The position numbers and the translations under genes are program-made. Of a stretch of 64,000 nucleotides of DNA, positions 47,282 to 57,273 are shown one piece after another. Position 1 is the stretch's first letter. Every line of letters begins with the position of its first letter. Source of the DNA: Pseudomonadota bacterium (GTDB lineage: Bacteria > Desulfobacterota > Desulfovibrionia > Desulfovibrionales > Desulfomicrobiaceae); NCBI GenBank assembly GCA_018902545.1, contig JAHIQM010000002.1:186001-250000 (forward strand), given 5' to 3'. The notes under the pieces were generated by a model. That model had not been told where the DNA came from. It saw nothing but the letters and a program-made list of their open reading frames with translations, and searched no databases.

Positions 47282-48399
47282 GCCTTGACCTTCCTGGACA
47301 GATTCAAAAGTACCCCGATGCAGAAAAATCCGGCGATCAGGTGGCTGCCGCCGTAACTCAAGAAAGGCATGGGCACGCCCTTGGGAGGAATCGCGCCCAG
47401 CACCACGCCCATGTTGAGTAACCCGCCGATGATCACGATGGAGCCCATGCCGAACGCGGTGATGCGGTCATGGATGGATTGCTGGCGCACGCTGATGACC
47501 AGGGTGCGCCACAGGACCAAACCCAGCAGGATGATGATCAGCGACACCCCGACAAAACCCAGTTCCTCGCCAAGCACGGACATGATGAAATCGTTATGCG
47601 CCTCGGGCAGGAAAAAGAGTTTCTGCTTACCTTCGCCAAGCCCCTGCCCGAACCATCCGCCCGATCCCAGTCCGTAGAGGGACTGCACCAATTGGTAGCC
47701 CGTGTTCTGGGCGTCCTTGAACGGGTCGAGGAAAGAGAAGACCCGGCGGAAGCGATACGGGGAGTTGACCACCAGCAGCGCCGCAGACACCAGAGCCAGA
47801 ACCCCGGCCGAACCCAGGAAGATGATCCGCGTTCCGCCCACCAGACACATCAGAAAAAGCAGACCCGCCAGAAACACCGCGCCTCCAAAATCCGGCTGCA
47901 GCAGAAGAAGGAAGCAGAGGCCACCGGTCATGATGATGGGCGGCAAAAAACCCACGCTAAAGGTTTTGACCAGTTCCTGCTTGTTGGCGAAAAAATAGGC
48001 CAGGTAGAAAACCAGCGCGATCTTGGCCGCCTCAAGGGGCTGGACTGAAATCGGTCCGATCCGCAGCCAGCGGCTGGCCCCGCCCGCCGTGGCAGCCAGC
48101 GGCGAAAAAATGGTCATCAACAGAAGTCCTGCCGCCATCACAATCCAAAGATAGGTGTGGCGGTAGAAAAATTCCATGTTGGCGCGGGCCGCCACCGTCA
48201 GCACCACCCCGCCGAGGGCCATGAAGAGCATCTGCTTCCAGAACAGGGCGTATTTGTCGCCATAGACCTTCTCGGCCATGATTCCGCTGGCGCTTAAGAC
48301 CATGATCAGTCCAAGGGAGGCCAGACAAATCACCGCGCCCAGGAGGATGACGTCAAAATTCATGAGCTGGCGGGCAACTTCGCGTTGGGTGATTTTCAT
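47278..48399 (-). CDS. ftsW: Peptidoglycan glycosyltransferase FtsW
   Basis: Septal SEDS-family glycosyltransferase that polymerises lipid II. It has 373 residues and about ten helices. Conserved blocks are LQPDFGGAVFLAGL near residue 190, EAHNDFIMSVLGEELGFVG near residue 270 and GVPMPFLSYGGSHLIA near residue 345. ATG 48399 overlaps the murD stop (ATGA); a longer in-frame reading into murD is rejected. Confidence 0.96.
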   Translation of the reverse strand: MKITQREVARQLMNFDVILLGAVICLASLGLIMVLSASGIMAEKVYGDKYALFWKQMLFMALGGVVLTVAARANMEFFYRHTYLWIVMAAGLLLMTIFSPLAATAGGASRWLRIGPISVQPLEAAKIALVFYLAYFFANKQELVKTFSVGFLPPIIMTGGLCFLLLLQPDFGGAVFLAGLLFLMCLVGGTRIIFLGSAGVLALVSAALLVVNSPYRFRRVFSFLDPFKDAQNTGYQLVQSLYGLGSGGWFGQGLGEGKQKLFFLPEAHNDFIMSVLGEELGFVGVSLIIILLGLVLWRTLVISVRQQSIHDRITAFGMGSIVIIGGLLNMGVVLGAIPPKGVPMPFLSYGGSHLIAGFFCIGVLLNLSRKVKA

Positions 48400-49688
48400 G
48401 ACGCGCCCTCCACCCATTCGCGCACCGCGCGCTGAAATACTTTGCCCCGCTCCTTGTAGTTGGCGAACAGATCGAAGCTGGCCGTAGCCGGGGACAGAAG
48501 CACGCACTCGCCGCTGCGCGCCTCCGAGGCGGCGCGGAACACGGCCTCTTCCAGGGTGGCGTCCCAGCTGATGTCCTTGCCGCAATCAGCCCAGGCTGCC
48601 TCGAAAATTTCTCGCGACTGTCCGAAAAGATATACGGCGCGAACCTTATCGCGAATGAGCGGCAGCACCGCGTCCAGATCCCCGCCCTTGAACACGCCGC
48701 CCGCCAGAAGACGCACGGGGCAATCCTGGCTTTTGAGCGCCGCGATCATGGAATCAGTGGTCGTGGATTTGGAATCGTCCACATAAACCACGCCGTTGTG
48801 CTCGGCCACGGCTTCGATGCGATGGGGCAGGGACGAGAACCCGTCGATGCCACGTTGCACGTCCTCTTCGGAAAGCCCGAAGTAGCGGCACGCCAGATAC
48901 GCGGCCTCCATGTTTTCGCGGTTGTGCTCTCCAGGCAGGCCCGGGCAGGAGAAACGCGACCCGGCCACAAAATAGACCCTGCGCGCGCCGGTAAAGCTGC
49001 GGCCCTCGAGTTCGTCCTTCATGGACAGCGGGACCACGGCCAGATCGCCGCTATCCATGTGCGTGAACATGGACAGCTTCGCGCCAAGATACTCTTCCAT
49101 GGTCTCGTGGTAGTCGAGGTGGTTGGCCGAAAAATTGAGCAACACGCCCACCCGCGGATGAAAAGACGGGGAATTCTGCAACTGGAAGCTGGACACCTCA
49201 AGCACCAGGATGTCAGCCCGTTCCCCGCTCAGCATATATTCGCACAGGGGAGTCCCGATGTTGCCGCCGGTGAAGACCTTTTTCCCGTTTTTCTCCAGGA
49301 TGCGGCTGATGAGCGTTGTGGTCGTGGTCTTGCCGTTGGTTCCAGTCACCGCGATGACCGGCTCGGACACAAACCAGCTCCCCAGCTCCAGCTCGGACAC
49401 CACCTGCACGCCAGCAGGCAGCAGCGCCGCTACTTTCGAGCGGGCAATGCCGGGGCTCAGTACGATCATGTCGGCACCACTGAAATGCTCAGGCTTGTGC
49501 TCCCCGGCCAGGACCTCGAAACCCTGTCCGGCAGGAATCTTGGCCGCATTGGCCTCGCTTTTCTCGAGCAACCGCACGGCCGCGCCCATCTTCGTGAGCA
49601 GCCGCGCCGCAGCGATGCCTGAAGCTCCCGCTCCCAGCACCACCGCGCTATGTCCGCGCAGCTGATTTTCGTGGATGAATTCGCGCAT
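48396..49688 (-). CDS. murD: UDP-MurNAc-L-Ala:D-glutamate ligase
   Basis: It adds D-Glu to the wall precursor. It has 430 residues. N-terminal VVLGAGASGIAAARLL, P-loop VTGTNGKTTTTTL near residue 115, and the SANHLDYHETMEEY segment are typical of MurD. The C-terminal domain has YVDDSKSTTTDSMIAAL. It lies 6 nt after mraY. Confidence 0.97.
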   Translation of the reverse strand: MREFIHENQLRGHSAVVLGAGASGIAAARLLTKMGAAVRLLEKSEANAAKIPAGQGFEVLAGEHKPEHFSGADMIVLSPGIARSKVAALLPAGVQVVSELELGSWFVSEPVIAVTGTNGKTTTTTLISRILEKNGKKVFTGGNIGTPLCEYMLSGERADILVLEVSSFQLQNSPSFHPRVGVLLNFSANHLDYHETMEEYLGAKLSMFTHMDSGDLAVVPLSMKDELEGRSFTGARRVYFVAGSRFSCPGLPGEHNRENMEAAYLACRYFGLSEEDVQRGIDGFSSLPHRIEAVAEHNGVVYVDDSKSTTTDSMIAALKSQDCPVRLLAGGVFKGGDLDAVLPLIRDKVRAVYLFGQSREIFEAAWADCGKDISWDATLEEAVFRAASEARSGECVLLSPATASFDLFANYKERGKVFQRAVREWVEGAS

Positions 49689-49694
49689 GCCGTC

Positions 49695-50771
49695 CTACCT
49701 GAGTTTCAGTGTTCCCAGAGCCATGACCGCCAGAAGAAGCGACAGGATCCAGAAACGGATGATGATTTTCGACTCGTGAATGCCTTTCTTCTCGAAATGA
49801 TGATGCAGCGGGGCCATGCGGAATATCCTCTTCCCGCCGCTGACCTTGAAATATCCAACCTGCAGGATGACCGAGAGGGTCTCGACCACAAAGAGCCCGC
49901 CAACGATGACCAGAAGCAGCTCCTGCTTGCACAGGATGGCGATGAACCCGAGGGTGCCGCCGATGCTCAGACTGCCCACATCGCCCATGAAGACCTGGGC
50001 CGGAAAGGCGTTGAACCATAGGAACCCGAGGCCCGCCCCGACCATGGCGCCGCAGATGACCGTCACTTCGCCCACGCCGGAGATGTACGAAACCTGCAGA
50101 TAATTGGCGAGATTCACGTGCCCGGCCACATAGACGAAGACGGCAAAGCATCCCGCCGAGACCACGGCCGGGCCGATGGCCAGTCCGTCAAGGCCGTCGG
50201 TCAGATTCACGCCGTTTGAAGCCCCGATCATGACGAAAAGGCCGAAGGGCACGTAGAGCCAGGTCAGGTCCGGATTGAAATTCTTGAAAAACGGCACCAT
50301 GAGCTTGGTCGAATACTCCGGGAACGAGACCAGCAGGGACACCGCACCCACGCTGACGATAAGCTGCCCCAGAAGCTTGACCCGGGGCGAGAGGCCATCG
50401 TTGTGCTTGCGCACGACCTTGATGTAATCGTCCACAAACCCGACCGCGCCGAAGCCGAGGAAGACCAGCACCGTCAGCCAGATGTATTTGTTGGTCAGAT
50501 CGCTCCACAAGAAGACGCTGACCAGCATGCAGAATCCGAACAGCAGCCCGCCCATGGTCGGGGTTCCGCTCTTTGCCTGATGATCCGGCCCGCCTTCCTT
50601 GATGTATTGGCCGAACTTGAGCTTGCGCAGCCATCTGATGAAGATAGGCCCAATGATGATGGACAGGATCAGCGCCGTCAGCATGGCATAGATGGTACGG
50701 AACGTGATGTACCGAAACACGTTCAGCATGCTGATCTGGTCGCTCAAGGGGTATAAAAGATGATAAATCAC
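49695..50771 (-). CDS. mraY: Phospho-MurNAc-pentapeptide transferase MraY
   Basis: Integral membrane enzyme making lipid I. It has 358 residues and ten helices. Catalytic aspartates lie in [10 protein letters not shown] near residue 115 and in [15 protein letters not shown] near residue 190. The C-terminal [15 protein letters not shown] loop is complete. It overlaps murF by 4 nt. Confidence 0.97.
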   Translation of the reverse strand: MIYHLLYPLSDQISMLNVFRYITFRTIYAMLTALILSIIIGPIFIRWLRKLKFGQYIKEGGPDHQAKSGTPTMGGLLFGFCMLVSVFLWSDLTNKYIWLTVLVFLGFGAVGFVDDYIKVVRKHNDGLSPRVKLLGQLIVSVGAVSLLVSFPEYSTKLMVPFFKNFNPDLTWLYVPFGLFVMIGASNGVNLTDGLDGLAIGPAVVSAGCFAVFVYVAGHVNLANYLQVSYISGVGEVTVICGAMVGAGLGFLWFNAFPAQVFMGDVGSLSIGGTLGFIAILCKQELLLVIVGGLFVVETLSVILQVGYFKVSGGKRIFRMAPLHHHFEKKGIHESKIIIRFWILSLLLAVMALGTLKLR

Positions 50772-52126
50772 GCCCAGCTCCTTTCCAGTGCAGAATAATA
50801 CTGCTCCATTTTACAACCCCTCGACCCCTTGAAAAGCATCACACCCTCGTCCTTGCGCGTCGCGCCCAGAACCTGCAGCACCTCTTCAGGCCCGTTCACC
50901 TTCTGAAAAAATCCTTCGAACCCCAGCAGGCCGGCCTGTACGTCCTGAGAGTGCTGTCCATGAAATAAGCAGTGCGACGCCCCGGTTTGTGCTATCAGCC
51001 CGCCCAGCTCGCGGTGGGCGCGGGAAGCGTCCTCACCCAGGTCGAGCATGTCTCCGAGGACCAGGACCAGCCGCTTGCCTGCGGCCAGTCGCGCGGCTTC
51101 GCGGATGGAGCGGGCCATGGACACGGGGTTGGCGTTGTAAGTGTCGTCGATGAAAAGCCATGAGCCTACCCGGCTCTGCACGAAACGTTGGGCCACCGGG
51201 CTGTAGGCCCTCAGAGCGGACTCAACTGTGGTCAGGGTCAAGCCCAGTTCCATGGCCATGGCCGCCACAGCGGCCATGTTCTCGGCGACGTGGACATTGC
51301 TCGAAACCCGGCAGCACATATCCTCTGCCTTGACGCGCAGCGTGTAGGTAATCCCTTCGGGGGTGCTATCCTGGCTCAGGCAGGAATAGTCGGCCGGGGC
51401 CGCAGCTCCGGAAAACGTCGCCATCCTGAGGGAGCGCGTGGCACACTCGCGCGACAATTCCGGGTAGTCGACGCTGACGCAGGCGAATCCGCCGGTCCTG
51501 ACATGGTCCAGCAGAATGCTCTTCTGCGCCGCCACTCCTTCCAGGCTGCCAAGGCCTTCCAGATGGCAGCCACCGACATTGAGCAGCAGCGCCGCGTCCG
51601 GGGCCAGGATGTAGCCCAGCTCGTCCATGTCGCCTGGGCGGCTGATGCCAAGCTCCAGGACCCAGAAATCCTCGTCGCCGCTCATCTCCAGTATGGACAG
51701 GGGCAAGCCGATCTGATTGTTCAGATTCCGAAAATTCTTGGCCGTCACCCCTGCCTTCGAGAGCACCTGGGCCAGCATCTCCTTGACCGTGGTCTTGCCC
51801 GCCGACCCGGTGACGCCAATGACCCGGGCCGAAGCCTTCTCGCGCCAGACCCTGGCCAGGCGGCCCAGGGCCGATGTCGTGTCCCGCACCAGCAGCACGG
51901 GCACGTCCAGCTCAAGGGGTGTGCCGGCCACCACGGCGCTGGCTCCGTTTTCCACGGCCTGACGCGCGAATTCGTGGCCATCGAGCTTCTGCCCGACGAT
52001 ACAGAAAAAGATGTCCCCCTGCCGCACGGCGCGGCTGTCGATGGACACGCGGCCCAGATTCAGGTCGTGACCCCGGTCGATACTGGCGCCCATGGCCTCG
52101 GCGATCTGTTGCAGGGTCATGTTCAT
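50768..52126 (-). CDS. murF: UDP-MurNAc-tripeptide:D-Ala-D-Ala ligase
   Basis: It adds the D-Ala-D-Ala dipeptide. It has 452 residues from ATG 52126, which overlaps the murE stop (ATGA) and has AGGAG eight bases upstream. The P-loop [13 protein letters not shown] is near residue 105, and [13 protein letters not shown] near residue 320 is diagnostic of MurF. The dipeptide ligase ddl is not in this window. Confidence 0.96.
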   Translation of the reverse strand: MNMTLQQIAEAMGASIDRGHDLNLGRVSIDSRAVRQGDIFFCIVGQKLDGHEFARQAVENGASAVVAGTPLELDVPVLLVRDTTSALGRLARVWREKASARVIGVTGSAGKTTVKEMLAQVLSKAGVTAKNFRNLNNQIGLPLSILEMSGDEDFWVLELGISRPGDMDELGYILAPDAALLLNVGGCHLEGLGSLEGVAAQKSILLDHVRTGGFACVSVDYPELSRECATRSLRMATFSGAAAPADYSCLSQDSTPEGITYTLRVKAEDMCCRVSSNVHVAENMAAVAAMAMELGLTLTTVESALRAYSPVAQRFVQSRVGSWLFIDDTYNANPVSMARSIREAARLAAGKRLVLVLGDMLDLGEDASRAHRELGGLIAQTGASHCLFHGQHSQDVQAGLLGFEGFFQKVNGPEEVLQVLGATRKDEGVMLFKGSRGCKMEQYYSALERSWA

Positions 52127-53544
52127 GCCAGACACTCCTGCACCACCTCGAAATCCGAGAAATGACGTTTTTCCGTGCCGATGATCTGATAATCTTCATG
52201 GCCCTTGCCGGCGACAAGTAGGGCGTCCCCAGGCTGCATGCTCTTTACGGCCAGGGCGATGGCCTTGCGGCGGTCCACTTCACGCAGGACCTGACGGGCA
52301 CCGGCCAGGCCGGGCTCGATCTGGTCAAGGATGGACTCGGGATCTTCGGTCCTCGGGTTATCGGAAGTGACCACCACGACATCGGCGTGTCTGGCCACGG
52401 CCTGCCCCATGAGCGGACGCTTGGTCGCGTCGCGGTCGCCGCCGCATCCGAAAACCGTGATCAGACGACCAAAACCCATGGATTTCAGCGCTATCGAAAC
52501 TTTCTCCAACGCGTCCGGGGTGTGGGCATAGTCTATGAAAATATGCAGATCATGCGTGTTCGGCACCCGTTCCAGGCGGCCGGGAGCGCCCGTGGCCGTG
52601 GACAGGCGGTCGCACTGTTCCGGGGTAAGTCCGAGCAGCATCCCCGCGCCCACGGCTGAAAGCAGGTTGTAGGCGTTGTGCCGCCCCACCAGCGCCGTGC
52701 GCAACTGCCACTGCCTTCCGCCATGACGTATACCCAGATGCATGCCCCAGGTTCCCGCGTCGACAATCTCTCCCCGCAGCTCGGCGTCTTCGGAGTCAAG
52801 TCCGAAGGCCAGCAGATCGGGGCGCAGCATTTTGAGACGCCTGCCGTACTCGTCGTCGACGTTGACAAGCCCCTTGGCGCAACGCGCCGGGCCATCCAGG
52901 AACAGGCGCGCCTTGGCCTCGTAATATCTCTGCATGTCGCCGTGGTAGTCCAGGTGGTCCTGGGTCAGGTTGGTGAACACGCCCACGTTTATGGGCAGTC
53001 CAGCCGTACGCTCCTGATCGAGGGCATGGGAGGACACTTCCATGACCACTGTCTGCACGCCGTCGCGGGCCATGCGACCGACGAACCCGTGCAGACTCAG
53101 GCAATCCGGGGTGGTCATGGTCGCCGGCTCGTCCACTCCGGGCCAGGAGCAGTGCACCGTGCCGATGAGGCCCGTGGGCATCCCGCTTTCGCTCAGCAGA
53201 AAATGGAGCAGGTGCGCGGTGGTCGTCTTGCCGTTGGTTCCGGTAATCCCGACAATGGAGGGCAGACGCGACTCCGTGCCGCATGCCGCGCGGGCCAGCA
53301 CGCCGAGGGTACGCGCCGGGCTCTCCACCTCAAGGCTTAAGGCTCCGTCAATGCGGGAAACGTCCACCCCTGGGCCATGCACCACAACCTGCGCGCCGCG
53401 AGCCACCGCATCGTCGATGTACCGCGCGCCGTTGACCCGCGTGCCAGCGATTGCCACGAAAACATCGCCGGGAGCCACCGCACCCGAATGGGTACGCAGT
53501 CCGGTTCCGCTTCGAAGCATTTCCAGCACGGTCTCAAGGTTCAT
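52123..53544 (-). CDS. murE: UDP-MurNAc-L-Ala-D-Glu:meso-DAP ligase
   Basis: It adds the third residue of the stem peptide. It has 473 residues. The P-loop ITGTNGKTTTAHLL is near residue 100, and FTNLTQDHLDYHGDM is typical. The substrate motif reads SDNPRTEDP near residue 395; the DNPR form is characteristic of meso-diaminopimelate enzymes. ATG 53544 has AGGA at long spacing; GTG 53553 is an alternative. Confidence 0.96.
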   Translation of the reverse strand: MNLETVLEMLRSGTGLRTHSGAVAPGDVFVAIAGTRVNGARYIDDAVARGAQVVVHGPGVDVSRIDGALSLEVESPARTLGVLARAACGTESRLPSIVGITGTNGKTTTAHLLHFLLSESGMPTGLIGTVHCSWPGVDEPATMTTPDCLSLHGFVGRMARDGVQTVVMEVSSHALDQERTAGLPINVGVFTNLTQDHLDYHGDMQRYYEAKARLFLDGPARCAKGLVNVDDEYGRRLKMLRPDLLAFGLDSEDAELRGEIVDAGTWGMHLGIRHGGRQWQLRTALVGRHNAYNLLSAVGAGMLLGLTPEQCDRLSTATGAPGRLERVPNTHDLHIFIDYAHTPDALEKVSIALKSMGFGRLITVFGCGGDRDATKRPLMGQAVARHADVVVVTSDNPRTEDPESILDQIEPGLAGARQVLREVDRRKAIALAVKSMQPGDALLVAGKGHEDYQIIGTEKRHFSDFEVVQECLA

Positions 53545-53556
53545 ACGGTCCACTTC

Positions 53557-55491
53557 CTAACCTGGTTGCTGCGTCAGCCAGAGCTGACATTTATTGTCCG
53601 CCGGCCACTTTTCACCTGGCTGCGGATGCTGTTTTTCGATGATCACGCCCTGGCCCACCACTGTTGGCACAATGCCCCGTGCAACAAGAATCTCAAGCGC
53701 CTGGCGCACTGTGGCGCCCTGCAGGTTGGGCATGAATTCCTGATCAACGCTTATGTTTTCCACTCGCCGCACCGGGGCGGAGAATCGCTCCGGGGAAACC
53801 TGCGCCATGTGCACCGTTTCCGTCGGCTCGGCGAGCATCCCCGAAGAGGTCAAGAGCTGCACCCCGACATTGCGCACCTCTGGGGCGACCAGCACGCCGC
53901 CGTAATGTCCGGCCTGCGGCTCGTCGATCATCATGCTGACCAGGTAGCGAGGATTGTCAGCGGGAAAAACAGCGATGAACGAGGCCACATACTCGCCCCC
54001 GTACCCGCCGGTCGGGCTGGCCTTCTGGGCCGTTCCCGTCTTGCCCGCAACCCGCACCCCTTCGATGCGCGCCTGTGTGCCCGTGCCGTCCTCCTGGACG
54101 ACCTCTTCCATCATGGACATGACCATTGCGGCGACGTCCGCATCAAAAACGCGCGTGCCCTGGACCGGAAGCTCCGGCTCGTGCACCAGACGCAGCGGAA
54201 GGCGGACCCCGCCGTTGGCGATGCACAGATACGCATCGGCCAGCTGCAGCATGGTCACGCCCAGTCCCTGCCCAAAGGAAATATTGGCCAGCTCAACGTC
54301 TTTCCACTGCTTGACGGGGTTGAGCAGCCCTGCCGACTCGCCGGGCAGGGGCAGACCGATGCGGTGCCCGAAGCCGAGGTCCTGCAGGTACCTGTTGAGC
54401 TTGACTGCGCCGAGCTCCAGCCCGATCTTGGCCGCGCCGATATTGCTCGAATAACGAATGATCTTGCTCACGGTCAGGTTTTCGTACTTATGCGTGTCCT
54501 TGACCCGCCGTCCCCTGACGCTCCACTTCCCGTTCTCGCAGTAATACTCTTTGGACGGGGTGCAGACCTTTTCCTGCAAGGCCGCCGCGACCATGATCGG
54601 CTTCATGGTCGAGCCGGGCTCGAAAATATCCACGGCCATGCGGTTCTTCCACTCGCCCCGGGTCTTCTTGACCGCATTGGGGTTGAAGAACGGATAATGC
54701 CCCCAGGCCAGGATCTCGCCCGTGGGGATTTCGACCACCAGCGCCATGCCTGATTTGGCCCTGGCCCGGGCCACGCTGCGCGTTAAGGCTTCTTCCGTGG
54801 CCAGCTGCACCTGGCTGTCGAGGGTCAGACGCAGATCCTGCCCGTTGAAGGAGCTTCTGTCCTCGCCCTGCAAGGAAGACATCCTCTTGCCGGCCGCATC
54901 CTTCTGCACGGTGTACTTGGTGGAGGAGGGCATGAGCTGATCGTTGAAGCTCTTTTCCAGGCCCTCGATGCCCTGGCCGTCCATGTTCAAAAAACCGAGC
55001 AGCTGCCCGGCCATATGTCCCTGCGGATACTGGCGGGAATTTTCGGTCTCCAGGTACACGCCGGGGAGCATCTCGGCGCTGATGGCCATGGCCTGAGCGT
55101 CGCTGATCTTGCGGGCCACCCACACGAAGCGTTTCCCGGGGCCCATTCCGGCGGCGATGCCCTTGGGGCTCATCCCGAGAATGGAGCCCAGGCGATGCGA
55201 TACTGTCCGAACGTCCTTGATTTCGTTGGGGCGGACATACACGGACTGGGTCGCGACGGACTTGGCCAGAAGAAGTCCGTTGCGGTCGAAAATCTCGCCA
55301 CGCTTGCCGGAAACGGTTTCCGAGGCCCAGTACTGACGGTTAGCCATCTTGGCGTATTCCGGCCCCTTGACCACCTGTACGAAATACGCCCTGGCCCAGA
55401 GCCCCATCAGCGCCAACGCAAAAAGAACCCCGGCGAAAATGATCTTGCCGCGGCTTCGATCCTTGGTTGGCTTGCTTCCGGTTTTTGTCAC
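53557..55491 (-). CDS. ftsI: Division transpeptidase FtsI (PBP3) with PASTA domain
   Basis: Septal class B penicillin-binding protein. It has about 644 residues. One N-terminal membrane helix (about 17-37) precedes the dimerisation domain and the transpeptidase domain, with SxxK in EPGSTMKPI near residue 285, SxN in YSSNIG and KTG in VAGKTGTAQ near residue 480. A PASTA domain closes the protein (about 575-640, MPNLQGATVRQALEILVARGI). GTG 55491 overlaps the ftsL stop; ATG 55503 is the alternative but sits right on its RBS. Confidence 0.93.
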   Translation of the reverse strand: MTKTGSKPTKDRSRGKIIFAGVLFALALMGLWARAYFVQVVKGPEYAKMANRQYWASETVSGKRGEIFDRNGLLLAKSVATQSVYVRPNEIKDVRTVSHRLGSILGMSPKGIAAGMGPGKRFVWVARKISDAQAMAISAEMLPGVYLETENSRQYPQGHMAGQLLGFLNMDGQGIEGLEKSFNDQLMPSSTKYTVQKDAAGKRMSSLQGEDRSSFNGQDLRLTLDSQVQLATEEALTRSVARARAKSGMALVVEIPTGEILAWGHYPFFNPNAVKKTRGEWKNRMAVDIFEPGSTMKPIMVAAALQEKVCTPSKEYYCENGKWSVRGRRVKDTHKYENLTVSKIIRYSSNIGAAKIGLELGAVKLNRYLQDLGFGHRIGLPLPGESAGLLNPVKQWKDVELANISFGQGLGVTMLQLADAYLCIANGGVRLPLRLVHEPELPVQGTRVFDADVAAMVMSMMEEVVQEDGTGTQARIEGVRVAGKTGTAQKASPTGGYGGEYVASFIAVFPADNPRYLVSMMIDEPQAGHYGGVLVAPEVRNVGVQLLTSSGMLAEPTETVHMAQVSPERFSAPVRRVENISVDQEFMPNLQGATVRQALEILVARGIVPTVVGQGVIIEKQHPQPGEKWPADNKCQLWLTQQPG

Positions 55492-55775
55492 TGCCCTTCC
55501 CATTCCTGCAGGGTACGGATCTGGTCACGCCTTGGCGGACGTAGACCCGCCTTTTCCGCCCGGTCGCGCAGGGTCGCCGGGGCAAGCAGGTAGTGTCGCT
55601 CCACCTGCAGCTTTGAATGCTGGTCCTGCTTATCCTGCAGTTCCCGCTCAAGAGTCTTGAGTTGGTACGCCAGATCAACCCGCTCGATGTTGACCCAGAC
55701 CAGTCCCAGACCGAAAATAATGGTTATCACAAACGTGATTCCGACACTGAGGTAACCTTCTCCTTCCCCGCTCAC
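55488..55775 (-). CDS. ftsL: Cell division protein FtsL
   Basis: Small bitopic divisome protein, 95 residues. One membrane helix (about 8-28, YLSVGITFVITIIFGLGLVW) precedes a periplasmic coiled coil (LAYQLKTLERELQDKQDQHSKLQVER). GTG 55775 overlaps the rsmH stop. Family identity rests on size, topology and position between rsmH and ftsI. Confidence 0.88.
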   Translation of the reverse strand: MSGEGEGYLSVGITFVITIIFGLGLVWVNIERVDLAYQLKTLERELQDKQDQHSKLQVERHYLLAPATLRDRAEKAGLRPPRRDQIRTLQEWEGQ

Positions 55776-56734
55776 CGCTCTTCTCCGTCAATGCGTTCCG
55801 CTACGCGCAGCTTAGCGCTACGGCTGCGGCTGTTGGCCCGCATCTCCTCTTCGGAAGGCAGGAGGGGCTTGCGGAACGGCAGCCTGAGCTTTTTCTCATG
55901 TCCGCACTGGCACAAGGGGTATTCCCGCGGACACAGACAGCCGGTGCTGTCTTTGCGAAAGGCCCTCTTGACGATGCGGTCTTCCAGCGAATGAAACGAG
56001 ATGACGGCGATGCGCGCCCCGGGCCGCAGGTAATCGACGATGCGCTCCAGAAAAACTTCGATTTCCCGCAGCTCCTGGTTCACTTCCAGGCGCAGGGCCT
56101 GGAAGGTCTTGGTCGCGGGGTGGTTGCGGGACAATGCGCGCCGTTTGGCCGGATACGCCGCCGCCACGATGCGCGCCAATTCCAGGGTCGATTCGATGCG
56201 CGTGGTTTCCCTGGCCGCGACAATGGCCCTCGCAATGCGCCCGGCCATGGGCTCTTCGCCGTAATCCCACAACATCTGGCGCAGTCGCTCGAAAGAGGCC
56301 CCGTTGACGATGCCTGCAGCGGGCTCACCGCCTGACCCGGGATCCATGCGCATGTCAAGAGGGCCGTCATGCAAAAAGGAAAAGCCCCGTTCAGGACTGT
56401 CCAGTTGCAGAGAAGAAACCCCCAGATCGGCGATCACTCCGTCGAGCTTGTCCCAGCCCACTTCCCGCAGGGCCCTGGAAAAATACTGAAAAGAGGTATG
56501 CGCCAACTGCACGTTCTCTCCGAACCGGGCCAGGGTTGTCCCGGCCTTGGCCAGGGCCTGCTCGTCCCGGTCGAGTCCCAGAAGCAGCGCCTCTCCCCCG
56601 GTCATGTCCATCAACCGGGCGGCGTGTCCGGCCAGCCCCAGGGTAGCATCCATGTAGACCCCGCCGGGTTTCGGCGCGATCCAATGCATGACTTCTTCGA
56701 GCATGACTGGAATATGGTCGGAATATGCGTCCAT
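55772..56734 (-). CDS. rsmH: 16S rRNA (cytosine1402-N4)-methyltransferase RsmH
   Basis: It methylates C1402 of 16S rRNA with SAM. It has 320 residues. HIPVMLEEVMHWI opens the protein, the SAM site is YMDATLGLAGHAARLM near residue 35, and LGVSSLQLDSPERGFSF and VISFHSLEDRIVKRAF are family blocks. It lies 11 nt after mraZ. Confidence 0.97.
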   Translation of the reverse strand: MDAYSDHIPVMLEEVMHWIAPKPGGVYMDATLGLAGHAARLMDMTGGEALLLGLDRDEQALAKAGTTLARFGENVQLAHTSFQYFSRALREVGWDKLDGVIADLGVSSLQLDSPERGFSFLHDGPLDMRMDPGSGGEPAAGIVNGASFERLRQMLWDYGEEPMAGRIARAIVAARETTRIESTLELARIVAAAYPAKRRALSRNHPATKTFQALRLEVNQELREIEVFLERIVDYLRPGARIAVISFHSLEDRIVKRAFRKDSTGCLCPREYPLCQCGHEKKLRLPFRKPLLPSEEEMRANSRSRSAKLRVAERIDGEER

Positions 56735-56745
56735 GGTTTTCTCGA

Positions 56746-57201
56746 TCAGAACCGAAGTTCAAAACCTTTCTCCGCCAGATCATCCATGACTTGGTCAAAG
56801 TTTTCCTGCATGGCGGCCCGGCTTGCCTCAAATCGCTCCTGATCCCAGATCTCGAATTTACGCCCCACCCCGGCCAGGACGATATCCTTCCGCAGGCTGG
56901 CGTAACTGCGCAAATGCGGCGGAATAAGGACACGCCCCTGCTTGTCGAGGGTCACCTCGACGGCGCCGGAGATGAAAAAACGGTGAAAATCCCGGACCCT
57001 GCGATCAGTCATGTTCAGCTTGGAAAAACTCTGTTCAATCTCTTCCCATTCCGGCAAAGGATAGGCAGCAACGCAGTCGTCGAAATTGGTCAGCACAAGC
57101 TTGCCTTCGGGAGAATTGGCGAACACTTCGTCACGAAATTCCGGGGGCAGCATAAGCCGTCCCTTGGGATCTTGTGTACGTTGTGAATGCCCTCTGAACA
57201 T
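56746..57201 (-). CDS. mraZ: MraZ, repressor of the mra/dcw cluster
   Basis: AbrB-like DNA-binding protein, 151 residues, with two MraZ repeats. The motifs are DPKGRLMLPPEFRDEVF near residue 12 and VEVTLDKQGRVLIPPHLRSYASL near residue 85. RBS AGGAG precedes the ATG at 57201. It probably represses its own cluster by binding the GTGG repeats upstream. Confidence 0.96.
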   Translation of the reverse strand: MFRGHSQRTQDPKGRLMLPPEFRDEVFANSPEGKLVLTNFDDCVAAYPLPEWEEIEQSFSKLNMTDRRVRDFHRFFISGAVEVTLDKQGRVLIPPHLRSYASLRKDIVLAGVGRKFEIWDQERFEASRAAMQENFDQVMDDLAEKGFELRF

Positions 57202-57220
57202 GCTGTCTCCTCAGTCTTTT

Positions 57221-57244
57221 CCACTTTTTACCACTTTTTTCCAC
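57221..57244 (-). promoter_or_regulatory. MraZ operator: three GTGG repeats at 10-bp spacing
   Basis: In the mraZ sense the sequence carries GTGG at 57244-57241, 57234-57231 and 57224-57221, each separated by six A/T-rich bases. Direct GTGG/TGGG repeats one helical turn apart are the known MraZ target layout. The repeats lie 20-43 nt upstream of the mraZ ATG. Confidence 0.8.
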
Positions 57245-57245
57245 C

Positions 57246-57273
57246 TTTACCCATGCATCTCGCGGGGAGTCAA
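57246..57273 (-). promoter_or_regulatory. Possible mraZ promoter
   Basis: In the minus sense TTGACT (57273-57268) is a good -35. GGTAAA (57251-57246), after a 16-bp spacer, is a weak -10. It lies just ahead of the GTGG repeats, so MraZ bound there would cover the transcription start. Confidence 0.5.
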
